This document shows positions 14,319 to 23,296 of a stretch of DNA of 40,096 nt, in pieces. The DNA lies in assembly GCA_944392785.1 (NCBI GenBank), contig CALXXW010000003.1:1-40096 (forward strand). Reading direction: 5' to 3'. Made by a program: the position numbers and the translations under genes. Under the pieces are notes generated by a model that worked only from the letters and a program-made list of their open reading frames with translations, ran no database searches and was not told the origin of the DNA. The number at the start of each line of letters is the position of its first letter. Within the stretch, counting starts at the first letter, position 1. This DNA comes from an uncultured Alphaproteobacteria bacterium (GTDB lineage: Bacteria; Pseudomonadota; Alphaproteobacteria; CAAHEQ01; UBA3637).

Positions 14319-15801
14319 TCTCGGATATATCTTGTTGACGGGCGCAGCGATGCTGTTGCTGGGTGCTTCGTCACGGGCCTCTGTTTCGGTGGCTCCCTTG
14401 CCCGGTTTGTCCGTGGAGACAATGGGGGTGAAAACCGAATTACCCGCCAATCTGTGGAAAGGAATGGAAGAAAAACGTTTCCGGAGCTTGATGACGGATT
14501 TAACGCGACGTCCTTTAACACCAGCTTTACGTCGGGTTGTGACAGAAGCATTGGCAACGGATGGCGGCCGTACTTCGGCGCCGATGTCGGCTTTTTTAGA
14601 TGCGCGTTTGGAGGCTTTGCTGGTTTTGGGGGAGGCGGAAACGGTGTTGGATATGATTGATCAAATCCCCGAAAATGAGCTGACAAAAACGCGTCGCTTA
14701 CGACGCCTGGATGCCTTGAGCCAGCTGGGGCAATATGATCAAATTTTGGAAATAGTATCTGAAAATCCAGAAGATGGAACGGATGTCTATCGCATCAATG
14801 CCTTGGTCGCTTTGGGACGTATGACAGAGGCAGAATTGTTTTTTGATGTCTTGATGGAAAATAAAGAAGCAGATTCGGCTCTGGTCACTTTGGGAAATCG
14901 TATCTTTCGGAGTGGCTCGGAAAGTATTCCAGCGGCAGAAACGGATGTGTGGGCCACCGGTGCGTTGCGCGTAGCAGCCAAGACAGGTTTCCCGCCAAAA
15001 GATAAACGGACAAGAGGGGTGTGGCGATTGCTGGTGTCTCTGGAAAACGCCCCTTTAACCGAGCGCTTGTCAGGGGCCGAACAACTGGGTGATATGGCTT
15101 TTATCGCACGTGCCGATTTGAAAAAAGAAAATCCGCAATTACCCATGATTAAACGTGCCAAAGAGTGGCAGGCGTTTGTTCAATCAAAAAAGTTGGAAAG
15201 CAAGGCTCAGCATTTGAAAAAATGGGCGGTGTCGGCGCAAAAGGACGGCGTTTTTGTGTCGGCCGCCGAGGCTGTCGCCAAGGCCGCCTCTGCTCTGCCG
15301 GCCGAAAAAGACACAGTCGCGGCAGCCGAAACTCTTGTCACGGCGGCAGCTTTGACGGATAATATGACTTTAGCCGGCTTGTGGTTTCCCCTCCTGTCTG
15401 AGGATAAACAAATGCAGATGAGTGTTTGGATGCATCAGTTAGGAATGGTGTCCCCTGTGATAAATGCTGAAAAAATTCAAGCTTGCGTTCAAAAAACAAC
15501 CCCTGCTTGTGCCGTCTTTATGCGTCAGGTGCCGACATATTTCCCAGTCGGAACTTCGGCGGTTTTTGATTTGAAACCCTTAGCAGAAGGGGCTTATCCG
15601 GCAGTTGTGAGTGCCGCCTTGGAGGAACAACGCCTAGAGGGAAAAACGGGGGCTCTTTTGTTGGAGGGCGTGCGTTTGTTGGCGGCTTCTTCGAACCGAG
15701 AAACGGATGTCTTAAAACAGCTGGCATATGTTATTCCCGGATCATGGGCTCGGGCTATTCAAATGGAGCGATTGATTATTGATGGATACAGAACTGATTG
15801 A
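14299..15801 (+). CDS. Exported helical repeat-like protein of unknown function
   Basis: 500 residues with a signal peptide (YILLTGAAMLLLGASSRASV). The remainder is almost entirely alpha-helical, with TPR/solenoid-like spacing in the first half (LEALLVLGEAETVLDMIDQI, LDALSQLGQYDQILEIV, INALVALGRMTEAELFFDVL). I see no catalytic motif. It overlaps the small membrane protein upstream and xerD downstream, so it belongs to the same operon. Likely periplasmic; possibly a scaffold for envelope assembly given its neighbours, but that is inference. Confidence 0.75.
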   Translation: MIKRRNSLGYILLTGAAMLLLGASSRASVSVAPLPGLSVETMGVKTELPANLWKGMEEKRFRSLMTDLTRRPLTPALRRVVTEALATDGGRTSAPMSAFLDARLEALLVLGEAETVLDMIDQIPENELTKTRRLRRLDALSQLGQYDQILEIVSENPEDGTDVYRINALVALGRMTEAELFFDVLMENKEADSALVTLGNRIFRSGSESIPAAETDVWATGALRVAAKTGFPPKDKRTRGVWRLLVSLENAPLTERLSGAEQLGDMAFIARADLKKENPQLPMIKRAKEWQAFVQSKKLESKAQHLKKWAVSAQKDGVFVSAAEAVAKAASALPAEKDTVAAAETLVTAAALTDNMTLAGLWFPLLSEDKQMQMSVWMHQLGMVSPVINAEKIQACVQKTTPACAVFMRQVPTYFPVGTSAVFDLKPLAEGAYPAVVSAALEEQRLEGKTGALLLEGVRLLAASSNRETDVLKQLAYVIPGSWARAIQMERLIIDGYRTD

Positions 15802-16684
15802 TGCTTTTTTGGAAATGATGCAGGCAGAACGCGGAATCGCTTTGCGCACCCAGGAAGCGTATCATCGAGATTTATGGGATTTAAGGACGTATTTACAAAC
15901 ACAAAATATACCTCTTGAAAACGCTCAACAGTCCGATTTAGAAGGGTATTTACGTTATGTGGCCAAACAGGGACTGGCCGCTAAAACACAGGCACGACGT
16001 ATATCAGCCATACGAGAATTTTATCGCTTTTTGTATTCCGAGGGAAGATTATTAAAAAATCCGGTTGATTATATCTTGTCTCCTAAGGTGGGTAAGAGTT
16101 TGCCGAAGTATCTCAGCGAAGCGGAAATCACACTATTGATTGAGGCCGCTCAACAAGAGAGTATACGCCTATATACCTTGTTAGAAGTGGCTTATGCCGC
16201 CGGTTTGCGAGTCAGTGAACTGGTTGGCTTGCCCGTTCAGGCCGTTCCCGAAGAGGGGCGTCAGTTGTTTGTTATCGGTAAGGGAGGAAAAGAGCGAGTT
16301 GTCCCTATTAACCAAAAAGCACGACAAGCCTTGGAAAAGTGGTTGATTATACGTGAAACAAGACAAAAAAGGCCGAGCAAGTGGTTGTTTCCTTCGTCCG
16401 GACGAACGGGACATTTAACACGAGATGCCTTTTATAAAGAGTTAAAAGATTTGGCCTTAAAGGTTGGTATAGACCCCGATCGTGTATCGCCGCATGTTTT
16501 ACGACACTCTTTCGCCAGTCACTTGGTGGCTCATGATGCCGATTTGCGCTCGGTTCAGAAAATGCTGGGACATGCCGATATCGCAACGACGGAAATTTAT
16601 ACGCATATTATGAGTGATCGTTTAAAAAAGGTAGTTGAAAAATCTCATCCTTTAGCGTATACTGTGCCCAAAGGATCCGCATAG
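15782..16684 (+). CDS. xerD: Tyrosine recombinase XerD
   Basis: 300 residues. The N-terminal SAM-like DNA-binding domain occupies residues 1-90, the catalytic domain 105-290. Active-site residues are visible: Arg143 (AAGLRVSEL), Lys167 or 170 in GKGGKER, His238 and Arg241 (HVLRHSF), His264 (MLGHADI) and nucleophile Tyr273 (EIYTHI). XerD acts with XerC at dif to resolve chromosome dimers under FtsK control. XerD is preferred over XerC from length and overall likeness. The start is ATG 15782 inside the end of the preceding gene; TTG at 15779 is the alternative. It abuts the next gene (TAG then ATG). Confidence 0.88.
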   Translation: MDTELIDAFLEMMQAERGIALRTQEAYHRDLWDLRTYLQTQNIPLENAQQSDLEGYLRYVAKQGLAAKTQARRISAIREFYRFLYSEGRLLKNPVDYILSPKVGKSLPKYLSEAEITLLIEAAQQESIRLYTLLEVAYAAGLRVSELVGLPVQAVPEEGRQLFVIGKGGKERVVPINQKARQALEKWLIIRETRQKRPSKWLFPSSGRTGHLTRDAFYKELKDLALKVGIDPDRVSPHVLRHSFASHLVAHDADLRSVQKMLGHADIATTEIYTHIMSDRLKKVVEKSHPLAYTVPKGSA

Positions 16685-19600
16685 ATGATTTTAAATCGTT
16701 ATATTCTTAAACAGCTTGTGATCGGCTTCTCGGTTGTTTTGTTCAGTATGACCGCGCTGGTTTGGTTGACACAATCCTTGCGCATGATTGATATGATCGT
16801 GACAAAAGGTGTGGGCTTACGTGTGTTTTTAACTATGACGATTTTGGTTTTGCCCAACTTTTTGCAGATTTTGTCTCCCTTAGCCTTGTTCGCCGTCGCT
16901 TTGTTCGTTTTTGTGCGCATGCAGTCCGATAAAGAGGTAATGGTGATGCAGGCCATAGGAATGAGCCCGGCTCAAATTATGAAGCCGGTGCTGATGATGG
17001 CCGCTGTCTTGACGGTTGTGGGCTATCTGATGTCGTTGGAGTTAATTCCGACGGCCAATACCCATCTGCGGGAAATGCGCTGGAAAGTAAAAAATGATTT
17101 ATCCCACCTGTTGTTTCAAGAAGGGCAATTTAATTCTTTTAAAGGGGGAATGACCCTTTATATTCGAGAGCGAACACCTGAGGGAGGGCTAAAAGGTGTA
17201 TTGGCCTATGATGCCAGTAATCCGGAGCGCTTGTCGCTTTTGGCGGCAGAAAACGGAACGGTGTATCGAGGCGCCGATGGCTTGAGTATTGATTTCTACC
17301 AGGGAACACGGCAAGAGGTCAGCCCTCAGACCAAAGAAATTCGCATCCTAAAATTCGATAAGTATACGTTGGGTATTCAAGATGAACCAGATAGCAAAAG
17401 AGGACGCGTGGCAGATGTTCGTGAATTACCCATGATGCATCTGTTAGGCGCTACAAAATCACCGACTATCAATGCGTCGACGTATCGTAAAATGAAAGTT
17501 GAGGCTGTGAAGCGATTGACGCAACCGCTGTATAATGTGGTTTTTGCTTTGTTGGCTATGTTCGGGGTGTTATCGGGATATTACAGCCGACGGGGAAAAG
17601 CGGGAAGATTAAATTTGGTGGTCGGTTTGGCGGTGTTGCTGCAATCTTGTGCGTTGGCTTTTGAAAATATGGCGGCTAAAAACCTGTCGTTTTTACCGTT
17701 GATGGTCGTGAATATCTTTATTCCGGCTCTGCTGCTATATGTTGCCTTGGTTCCCCCTAAGGGAAAACGATGGCGGGCGATTTTGAAAAAAATAGGAATA
17801 GGTGTCGTCTTGATGACGGCTTGGGGAGCATGGGCCGCAACCCCAACAGTGGATGTGGATATGCTGAAAAAGGATCAGCCGGTCGATTTCGAGGCCGATC
17901 GTATAGATGTGAATCAAAAAACGGGAGATGTGACCGCCTCGGGAAATGTTGTCCTAACACAAAACGGGGCACAACTGACAACAGAAAAAATTTTATACCA
18001 TCAGAAAACACAAGCCATTGATATTCCGACACCAATCAACGCAACTTTGCCGGATGGAACCCAAATGACGGCTCAACATGCCACGATGCACAACGGGTTT
18101 GATGATATGGTGACGGGTGCTTTGGAAATGCGCTTGTATGAAGGAACGCGCCTGAAAGCAGAAAAATTGAAACGGAATGAGTATGGTAATACGGTTTATT
18201 TGAATGAAGCTATTTATACTCCTTGTGCTACTTGTGGGACGGAAAAACCTTTGTGGCAGCTGCGGGCTCATCGTATGAAGCATGATAAAGCAGCTCAGGA
18301 GTTTTCTTATCGGCATGTTTTTCTGGATGTTAAAGAGGTGCCGGTATTTTATTTCCCCTATTTGCAAATGCCGGATTTTACCGTTAAGCGAAAGACCGGA
18401 TTTTTGGCTCCCAGTTTGACCAGCAGTTCGGAGATGAAAGGGGGCTTCAGTCTACCCTTTTTTATTGATATCGCTCCCAATCAAAACTTGACGATTACTC
18501 CAGCCATATCTTTCAGTCATTTGCCTTTGGTGTTGGCAGATTATCAGGGAAAATTTAAAAAAGGCATTTTTAATTTGCAAACCAGTGCAACGCAAGACAA
18601 TGATACCCATAACCAAGCCCATATCAAGGCAAAATTTGCTTATGATATATCGCCTCAATGGCGTGCTTCGGGACAACTTTTCAGAACGGCGACAGATACC
18701 TACTTTCGGCGCTACGATATTCCGGGAATCGATGATTCTCAGTCGTTTTTGACCTCTTATTTAAAGGCCGAGCGTTTTGGGGTGCGCTCTTATTTTAAGG
18801 GGACGGGATATTCTTTCCAAAGTTTGCAAGAGGGGGTGCGCAGTCATTCGTTGCCAACGATTTTACCCGTCTTTGATTATCAGTATAATACAAAACCGTT
18901 AACCTCTTTTGGCCTCTATGCCTATTCCGCCCTCAATTCGGCCCTGATTAATACAAGAGATGATTTTCGATCCAATCGTCTGTCCTTTACCCAAGGAATA
19001 CGAGCACCGTATATCAGCCCCTTCGGTGTGGCCTTTGATATTGACGCATCCGTGCGTATGGATGGCTATGCGATTGACACGGGGGACTACTCGTTCGGAG
19101 GACGCCCGACACATGACCGATATGCCACCAGTCGTTTGTATCCTAACTTGTCCATACAGGCCAGTTATCCTTTCGCACGCGTGGGGCAGCATACCACTCA
19201 GGTGATCGAACCGATAGCGATGTTGGTGGTCACTCCGAATATGAAGGAAGATGAGGATATTCCTAATGTCGATAGTTTGGTGTTTGATTTTGATGATACG
19301 AATTTGTTTTCACGGAACCGCTTTGCCGGATATGATCGGGTCGAAACGGGAACTCGGGTGAACTATGGTCTGAAATGGGCGCTTTACGATAATAATGCGC
19401 ATCGTGCCTTTTCGGCTCTTTTCGGGCAGTCTTATAAAATGCGAGAAAAACAAGAAAACGATATCGATGCTTTGATGGGATATAGTCCGCATTTTTCCGA
19501 TTATGTCGGTCGGTTGCAAATGGATTATAAATACCTGACAGTGGCTTATCGTTTCCGCTTGGGACAAGATGACTTCCGAGTTAAAAAAAATGAGATTTAT

Positions 19601-19930
19601 GTTTTTGGGGGAGCCGATCCCTTGCGATTGGGTATTGACTATGTTTATCTAAAGTCATATCAAATGCAGGACGAAGTTTATCCGTCACGGGAGGAAATAG
19701 TGTTCTTTGGAACCTCAAAACTCACTAAAAATATCAGCTTTATCGGCTCTTATCGTTTGGATTTGGCAAAAGGCGGCGGTCCTATCGATGCCGTCGGAAG
19801 TGTGCGCTATGATACCGATTGCGCTGCTTTTGTCTTTGAGGTGAGTAAGTCTTTCACGAAAGACCGTGACTACCAAGGAGATACGTCAATGATGTTCAAG
19901 GTGATTTTAAAAACATTAGGAGGTGTTTAA
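16685..19930 (+). CDS. LptF-LptD fusion: LPS export permease joined to outer-membrane LPS translocon
   Basis: A single 1081-residue frame. Residues 1 to about 358 are a complete LptF-type YjgP/YjgQ permease: N-terminal NRYILKQLVIGFSVVLFSM, MQAIGMSPAQIMKPV, a periplasmic beta-jellyroll, and two last membrane spans ending in IPALLLYVALVPP. Residues 360-384 look like a classic signal peptide (RWRAILKK, hydrophobic core, AWA|AT). Residues 385-1081 are LptD: OstA-like domain (FEADRIDVNQKTGDVTASGN), a CxxC pair in YTPCATCG, a beta-barrel, and an alphaproteobacterial-type end (DTDCAAFVFEVSKSF, then a final LKTLGG). No in-frame ATG starts LptD; an ATG at 17770 with TAAGGG upstream is in another frame. 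lptG, which usually lies between lptF and lptD, is absent. Cleavage at the internal signal could release LptD. surA follows. Confidence 0.88.
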   Translation: MILNRYILKQLVIGFSVVLFSMTALVWLTQSLRMIDMIVTKGVGLRVFLTMTILVLPNFLQILSPLALFAVALFVFVRMQSDKEVMVMQAIGMSPAQIMKPVLMMAAVLTVVGYLMSLELIPTANTHLREMRWKVKNDLSHLLFQEGQFNSFKGGMTLYIRERTPEGGLKGVLAYDASNPERLSLLAAENGTVYRGADGLSIDFYQGTRQEVSPQTKEIRILKFDKYTLGIQDEPDSKRGRVADVRELPMMHLLGATKSPTINASTYRKMKVEAVKRLTQPLYNVVFALLAMFGVLSGYYSRRGKAGRLNLVVGLAVLLQSCALAFENMAAKNLSFLPLMVVNIFIPALLLYVALVPPKGKRWRAILKKIGIGVVLMTAWGAWAATPTVDVDMLKKDQPVDFEADRIDVNQKTGDVTASGNVVLTQNGAQLTTEKILYHQKTQAIDIPTPINATLPDGTQMTAQHATMHNGFDDMVTGALEMRLYEGTRLKAEKLKRNEYGNTVYLNEAIYTPCATCGTEKPLWQLRAHRMKHDKAAQEFSYRHVFLDVKEVPVFYFPYLQMPDFTVKRKTGFLAPSLTSSSEMKGGFSLPFFIDIAPNQNLTITPAISFSHLPLVLADYQGKFKKGIFNLQTSATQDNDTHNQAHIKAKFAYDISPQWRASGQLFRTATDTYFRRYDIPGIDDSQSFLTSYLKAERFGVRSYFKGTGYSFQSLQEGVRSHSLPTILPVFDYQYNTKPLTSFGLYAYSALNSALINTRDDFRSNRLSFTQGIRAPYISPFGVAFDIDASVRMDGYAIDTGDYSFGGRPTHDRYATSRLYPNLSIQASYPFARVGQHTTQVIEPIAMLVVTPNMKEDEDIPNVDSLVFDFDDTNLFSRNRFAGYDRVETGTRVNYGLKWALYDNNAHRAFSALFGQSYKMREKQENDIDALMGYSPHFSDYVGRLQMDYKYLTVAYRFRLGQDDFRVKKNEIYVFGGADPLRLGIDYVYLKSYQMQDEVYPSREEIVFFGTSKLTKNISFIGSYRLDLAKGGGPIDAVGSVRYDTDCAAFVFEVSKSFTKDRDYQGDTSMMFKVILKTLGGV

Positions 19931-19931
19931 C

Positions 19932-21110
19932 ATGCGCTTTTATCCCACATATATCATGATGATTATGCTTGTGTTCACCACAGTCATGGCTCGGGCAGCC
20001 GGGATTGAAGCCATCGTGAATGATAGCCCGATTACCAGCTTTGATGTCGAGAATCGGGCAAAACTGATCTTATTACAAGAGGGAAGTCAAAATGCTCTCT
20101 CGGACGTTGTTCGCAAAAGAGCCTTGACTCAATTGGTCGCAGAAGAAGTCAAAATGGCAGAAATTAAAGCTAAAAATATGATGGTTTCGTCAGAAGACGT
20201 AGAACGGGCTATTCAACATATTGAAAAACAGAACGCCTTGGAGCCCGGCTATTTCGACAAGGAGTTTCAGGCACGAGAAATCGATAAAGAAACCCTTCAA
20301 CGTCAGGTCGCAACAGATTTAGGATGGATGCGTTTGATGCAAATGGATATGCCGGAAATCAATATCTCCGATCGGGATGTGCAAAAGAAAAAGTCGGAGT
20401 TGTTGGCCGAATTGAAAAAAGATCGCTATTTCGTGGCAGAAATTGTTGTGAAAGAAGAGGATAAAGCGTTGGAGGCTTGGCAAAAAATTCAGGAAGGAAT
20501 GTCCTTCCCAGAGGCGGCAACAACATATTCAACGGCGGCTTCTAAGGATGTCGGCGGAAGAGTCGGTTGGGTTGAAAAAAAACATTATCCTCAGGCCGTT
20601 GCGGATGTGTTGACGACAATGGACGCAGGACAGGTATCTCGTCCGATTGAGGCCGAAAAGAAATTTTGGATTTTGGGCTTGCTGGAAAAACGACCGGCTG
20701 CCGCCGGAGAGGAAGTGGAAGTGTGGGAGCTGGCTCAGGCGATTGTCCCTGAGACGTTGACCGTGAAATATAAGGCGGGAGATGAGTTGGTTGGCGGATG
20801 TGATGAATTTAAACAAGTTATGACGGATTATGCTCTTCCGGGATCACAGGAAAGAGGCGCCGTATCTCCGTATCAGCTTCCGGCCGAGATGGCCCAAGTC
20901 TTAACAGATGTGCCGTTGAAAACAATAGCCGGCCCGATTCAAACGCCGGTGGGGCGCTTGTATTTGATGAAGTGTGCCACAGAACGTCACAATTTGATGC
21001 CGTCGGATGAGGCTATTCATGCGCAGCTGGAGTTAGAGGCTATGGAAAAAGTCTCGGAACGTTTGTATCAGGCAGCTGAAAAAAAAGCAATTATCGAGTA
21101 TAAGGAGTAG
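19932..21110 (+). CDS. surA: SurA-like periplasmic peptidyl-prolyl isomerase/chaperone
   Basis: 392 residues. Signal peptide ends TVMARA; the N-terminal SurA domain starts GIEAIVNDSPITSFDVENRA. A parvulin domain lies at about 165-260 (KKDRYFVAEIVV, then DVGGRVGWVEKKHYPQAV). The C-terminal part, with several cysteines, resembles a second degenerate PPIase/SurA segment. Known role: chaperone for outer-membrane proteins, LptD being a main client in E. coli. The ATG at 19932 has a strong AGGAGG; it starts 1 nt after the LptF-LptD stop, so supply of chaperone and client is coupled. Confidence 0.88.
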   Translation: MRFYPTYIMMIMLVFTTVMARAAGIEAIVNDSPITSFDVENRAKLILLQEGSQNALSDVVRKRALTQLVAEEVKMAEIKAKNMMVSSEDVERAIQHIEKQNALEPGYFDKEFQAREIDKETLQRQVATDLGWMRLMQMDMPEINISDRDVQKKKSELLAELKKDRYFVAEIVVKEEDKALEAWQKIQEGMSFPEAATTYSTAASKDVGGRVGWVEKKHYPQAVADVLTTMDAGQVSRPIEAEKKFWILGLLEKRPAAAGEEVEVWELAQAIVPETLTVKYKAGDELVGGCDEFKQVMTDYALPGSQERGAVSPYQLPAEMAQVLTDVPLKTIAGPIQTPVGRLYLMKCATERHNLMPSDEAIHAQLELEAMEKVSERLYQAAEKKAIIEYKE

Positions 21111-21112
21111 AT

Positions 21113-21979
21113 ATGGAAACCTATTGTATTAATGGCAAGGTGTTGGCAGAACGCTATCAGACACAAATGATCGAAGAGGTCGCTCAGTTGTCTCAAAAAC
21201 CGCATTTGGCCGTTGTTTTGGTCGGCGATCATCCGGCCAGTCTGGTGTATGTGCGCCACAAACAGGCTTGTGCTCAACGGATAGGCATTGAGGTCGAGTT
21301 GTTTCATCTGTCGCCGATTATGACAGAGGATGCTTTGATTGCGTTCATCCGAGAGTTGAATACCAATCCGACGGTTGATGGTATTTTGGTTCAAATGCCT
21401 TTACCACCGCATATGCGTGACTATCGTGTGATTGATGCGATTGATCCGGCTAAAGATGTTGATGGTCTGACGCGCGCTAATTTGGGATGTCTATTTGTCG
21501 GGGAAAAGGGGATTCGTCCTTGTACGCCGTTGGCTTGTATGGCTTTATTGCAAAGTTTAGACCGACCCCTGGTCGGATTGCATGCCGTTGTTGTCGGACG
21601 TTCAAGATTGGTGGGAAAGCCGTTGGCACAGCTTTTGTTAGAGAAAGGATGTACCGTCACTCAGGCACATTCACACACACGGGACTTGGCGTCCATTTGT
21701 CGTATGGCAGATGTTTTGGTTTCAGCAACAGGGATGCCGCATTTAATCGGTGCTTCACATGTGAAAAAAGGAGCCATCGTCATTGATGTGGGAATCCATA
21801 AAAAGGAAGATGGAAAACTATGCGGAGATGTTGATTTTCAGGCTATTCAGGGAATTGCCTCTGCCGCAACCCCTGTTCCGGGCGGCGTCGGACCGATGAC
21901 CGTCACCATGATTTTTAGGAATTTAATTGATATGAGGGTAAAAAAAGACTTGCTTGTATCAAAAAAAATGGTAAAATAA
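21113..21979 (+). CDS. folD: Bifunctional methylenetetrahydrofolate dehydrogenase/cyclohydrolase
   Basis: 288 residues. Substrate-site Tyr46 and Lys50 (YVRHK), VDGILVQMPLPPH, KDVDGLTRANLG, RPCTPLACM (usually PCTPxG), the NADP-binding VVVGRSRLVGKPLA, and TPVPGGVGPMTVTM are present. It interconverts methylene-, methenyl- and formyl-tetrahydrofolate in the cytoplasm. The last ~15 residues (KKDLLVSKKMVK) are a short basic extension that overlaps the putative T4SS operon promoter. Ribosome binding site AAGGAG lies in the end of surA. Confidence 0.95.
   Translation: METYCINGKVLAERYQTQMIEEVAQLSQKPHLAVVLVGDHPASLVYVRHKQACAQRIGIEVELFHLSPIMTEDALIAFIRELNTNPTVDGILVQMPLPPHMRDYRVIDAIDPAKDVDGLTRANLGCLFVGEKGIRPCTPLACMALLQSLDRPLVGLHAVVVGRSRLVGKPLAQLLLEKGCTVTQAHSHTRDLASICRMADVLVSATGMPHLIGASHVKKGAIVIDVGIHKKEDGKLCGDVDFQAIQGIASAATPVPGGVGPMTVTMIFRNLIDMRVKKDLLVSKKMVK
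21950..21977 (+). promoter_or_regulatory. Candidate promoter of the T4SS operon
   Basis: TTGCTT (21950-21955), 16-bp spacer, TAAAAT (21972-21977), lying in the last codons of folD and about 65 nt before the first T4SS-cluster gene. Weak -35, reasonable -10. Confidence 0.4.
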
Positions 21980-21993
21980 AAGTATGGGAGAGT

Positions 21994-22012
21994 GTCTGAT
22001 GGCTTTTCAGAC
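21994..22012 (+). other. Hairpin in the leader of the T4SS operon
   Basis: GTCTGA and TCAGAC form a 6-bp stem around a 7-nt loop. No T-run follows, so it is more likely an mRNA leader structure than a terminator for folD. Confidence 0.35.
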
Positions 22013-22041
22013 CGGGGATTAACTCAAATAAGGAGGAGTCA

Positions 22042-23295
22042 ATGAGGAGTATGGCGTATGTTTTTAGGACTTTATTGATGGGGACAACACTGTTCGCCTC
22101 GGGGATGAGCTTTGCCGCGGATTCAATGTTGGGAGGGATTGGTGGTATGACGCCCGATTTGACCCCCACACAGGAAGCTTGGATTTTGGATGGAGCAGCG
22201 TTGGGCGGAACGGCAGCCGTGGCAGCCGGAAGTGCCGGTTTTTTGGGCAGTACGGTTCAGGGAAGTATTAACGGTATTTTGGACACCGTTGTTTGGTCCG
22301 GCGAAGGTGCCGCGGCAACGTCAGCAACTGCTGGTACATCAGTGCTGCCGGCAGGAACGTATGTCGGCGCAGCGGGACAAATTATCAATGCGCAGGGTGA
22401 GGTTGTTGCCACAGGCTTAACAAGCGTTGCTTCAACGACCGCCGAAACGGCCGGTAGTTCCGTGTCCGCCGGTTCCTCGGCCGCAGCAGAGACGGCTGCT
22501 AGTGCAGTATCTGCTGGTTCCTCGACAACAGCGGGGACGGCCGGTGGTGCTGTGTCTGCCGGTTCCTCGGCAGCGGCGGAGACGACAGCTGAGACGGTTG
22601 GTTCTTTGACTTTGGCGAATTTGTTGGTTCTTGCACCGACAGAGTGGGTCTTCATTATTCCTAATACCATCAAAATTATCCAAGCCGTTGCGGCGAATGC
22701 TAAAATTGCTACCTATGGCTTGAATCGAAATGCTAATTTGGGGCCTTCCGGAGCATTGGAAGATGTGGAAGAGACAATAGGTGCCTCTCAGACCGTTTAT
22801 ACAGCTATGGCTAATGCGCCGCTGGCGTTAGAAGGAGTTGTTGAGGCAGATCAAATGACGGATTTGACAGCCTTACGGAATGTCGCCTCTGAGACCATTT
22901 TGTTGTCAGAAGAGGTGAATAAGCAAAATCCCTATACACAACAACAAATTGAAACCATCCTTTCCAACCAAGTTCAATTGCAAAATCAGGCAGCTCAGGC
23001 GGCTTTGGCAACAGCCAAGTCGGCCGAGGTTGAATCAACAACGTATATGGGGTGCGCAAACGGTGTGTTTGATGGAAAAGGTTGTACAACAGAAACTGCC
23101 GGGCGCTATGAACGGACGCAGGTGGCGTATATTACATCGGCTAATCTGCGGGCATCCTTGCAGGCTCTGAATATCGCCGAACGCAGTTCGTATGAGGATA
23201 CCTTGCGTGCTTTATTGGCGACCTCAACGGAAGCGTCTCAAAAGGCGGTTGAGGCAATGCAGGAATTAAAGTTATTGACAAAAACAGGAGGCTAA
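22042..23295 (+). CDS. Exported protein with Ala/Ser/Thr-rich repeats, first gene of the T4SS operon
   Basis: 417 residues; strong AGGAGGAG precedes the ATG. Signal peptide MRSMAYVFRTLLMGTTLFAS with cleavage near SFAA. Residues about 60-130 are Gly/Ala-rich; residues 130-190 are low-complexity repeats around SAGSS and AETA. A hydrophobic stretch follows (LANLLVLAPTEWVFIIPNTI). The C-terminal half is a long helical, Gln/Glu-rich region that contains a cysteine pair (MGCANGVFDGKGC). The helical C-terminus resembles that of its four neighbours in style. It could be a VirB5/TrbJ-like or surface component of the T4SS; no direct match is recognised. Confidence 0.7.
   Translation: MRSMAYVFRTLLMGTTLFASGMSFAADSMLGGIGGMTPDLTPTQEAWILDGAALGGTAAVAAGSAGFLGSTVQGSINGILDTVVWSGEGAAATSATAGTSVLPAGTYVGAAGQIINAQGEVVATGLTSVASTTAETAGSSVSAGSSAAAETAASAVSAGSSTTAGTAGGAVSAGSSAAAETTAETVGSLTLANLLVLAPTEWVFIIPNTIKIIQAVAANAKIATYGLNRNANLGPSGALEDVEETIGASQTVYTAMANAPLALEGVVEADQMTDLTALRNVASETILLSEEVNKQNPYTQQQIETILSNQVQLQNQAAQAALATAKSAEVESTTYMGCANGVFDGKGCTTETAGRYERTQVAYITSANLRASLQALNIAERSSYEDTLRALLATSTEASQKAVEAMQELKLLTKTGG
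22432..22600 (+). repeat. Degenerate ~50-bp repeats encoding Ser/Ala/Thr-rich units
   Basis: Three to four imperfect copies of a segment encoding SAGSS.AAETA in the first T4SS-cluster gene. The core GCCGGTTCCTCG (or a one-base variant) recurs at about 60-bp intervals. They encode a probably flexible, exported linker or stalk. Confidence 0.6.
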
Positions 23296-23296
23296 T

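Noticed and set aside
17770-18021. Out-of-frame ATG with TAAGGG upstream at the LptF-LptD junction as the real LptD start
   Set aside because: The frame reads a composition unlike LptD and stops after 83 codons; it would need a frameshift at the A-run. Kept only as part of the fusion finding.
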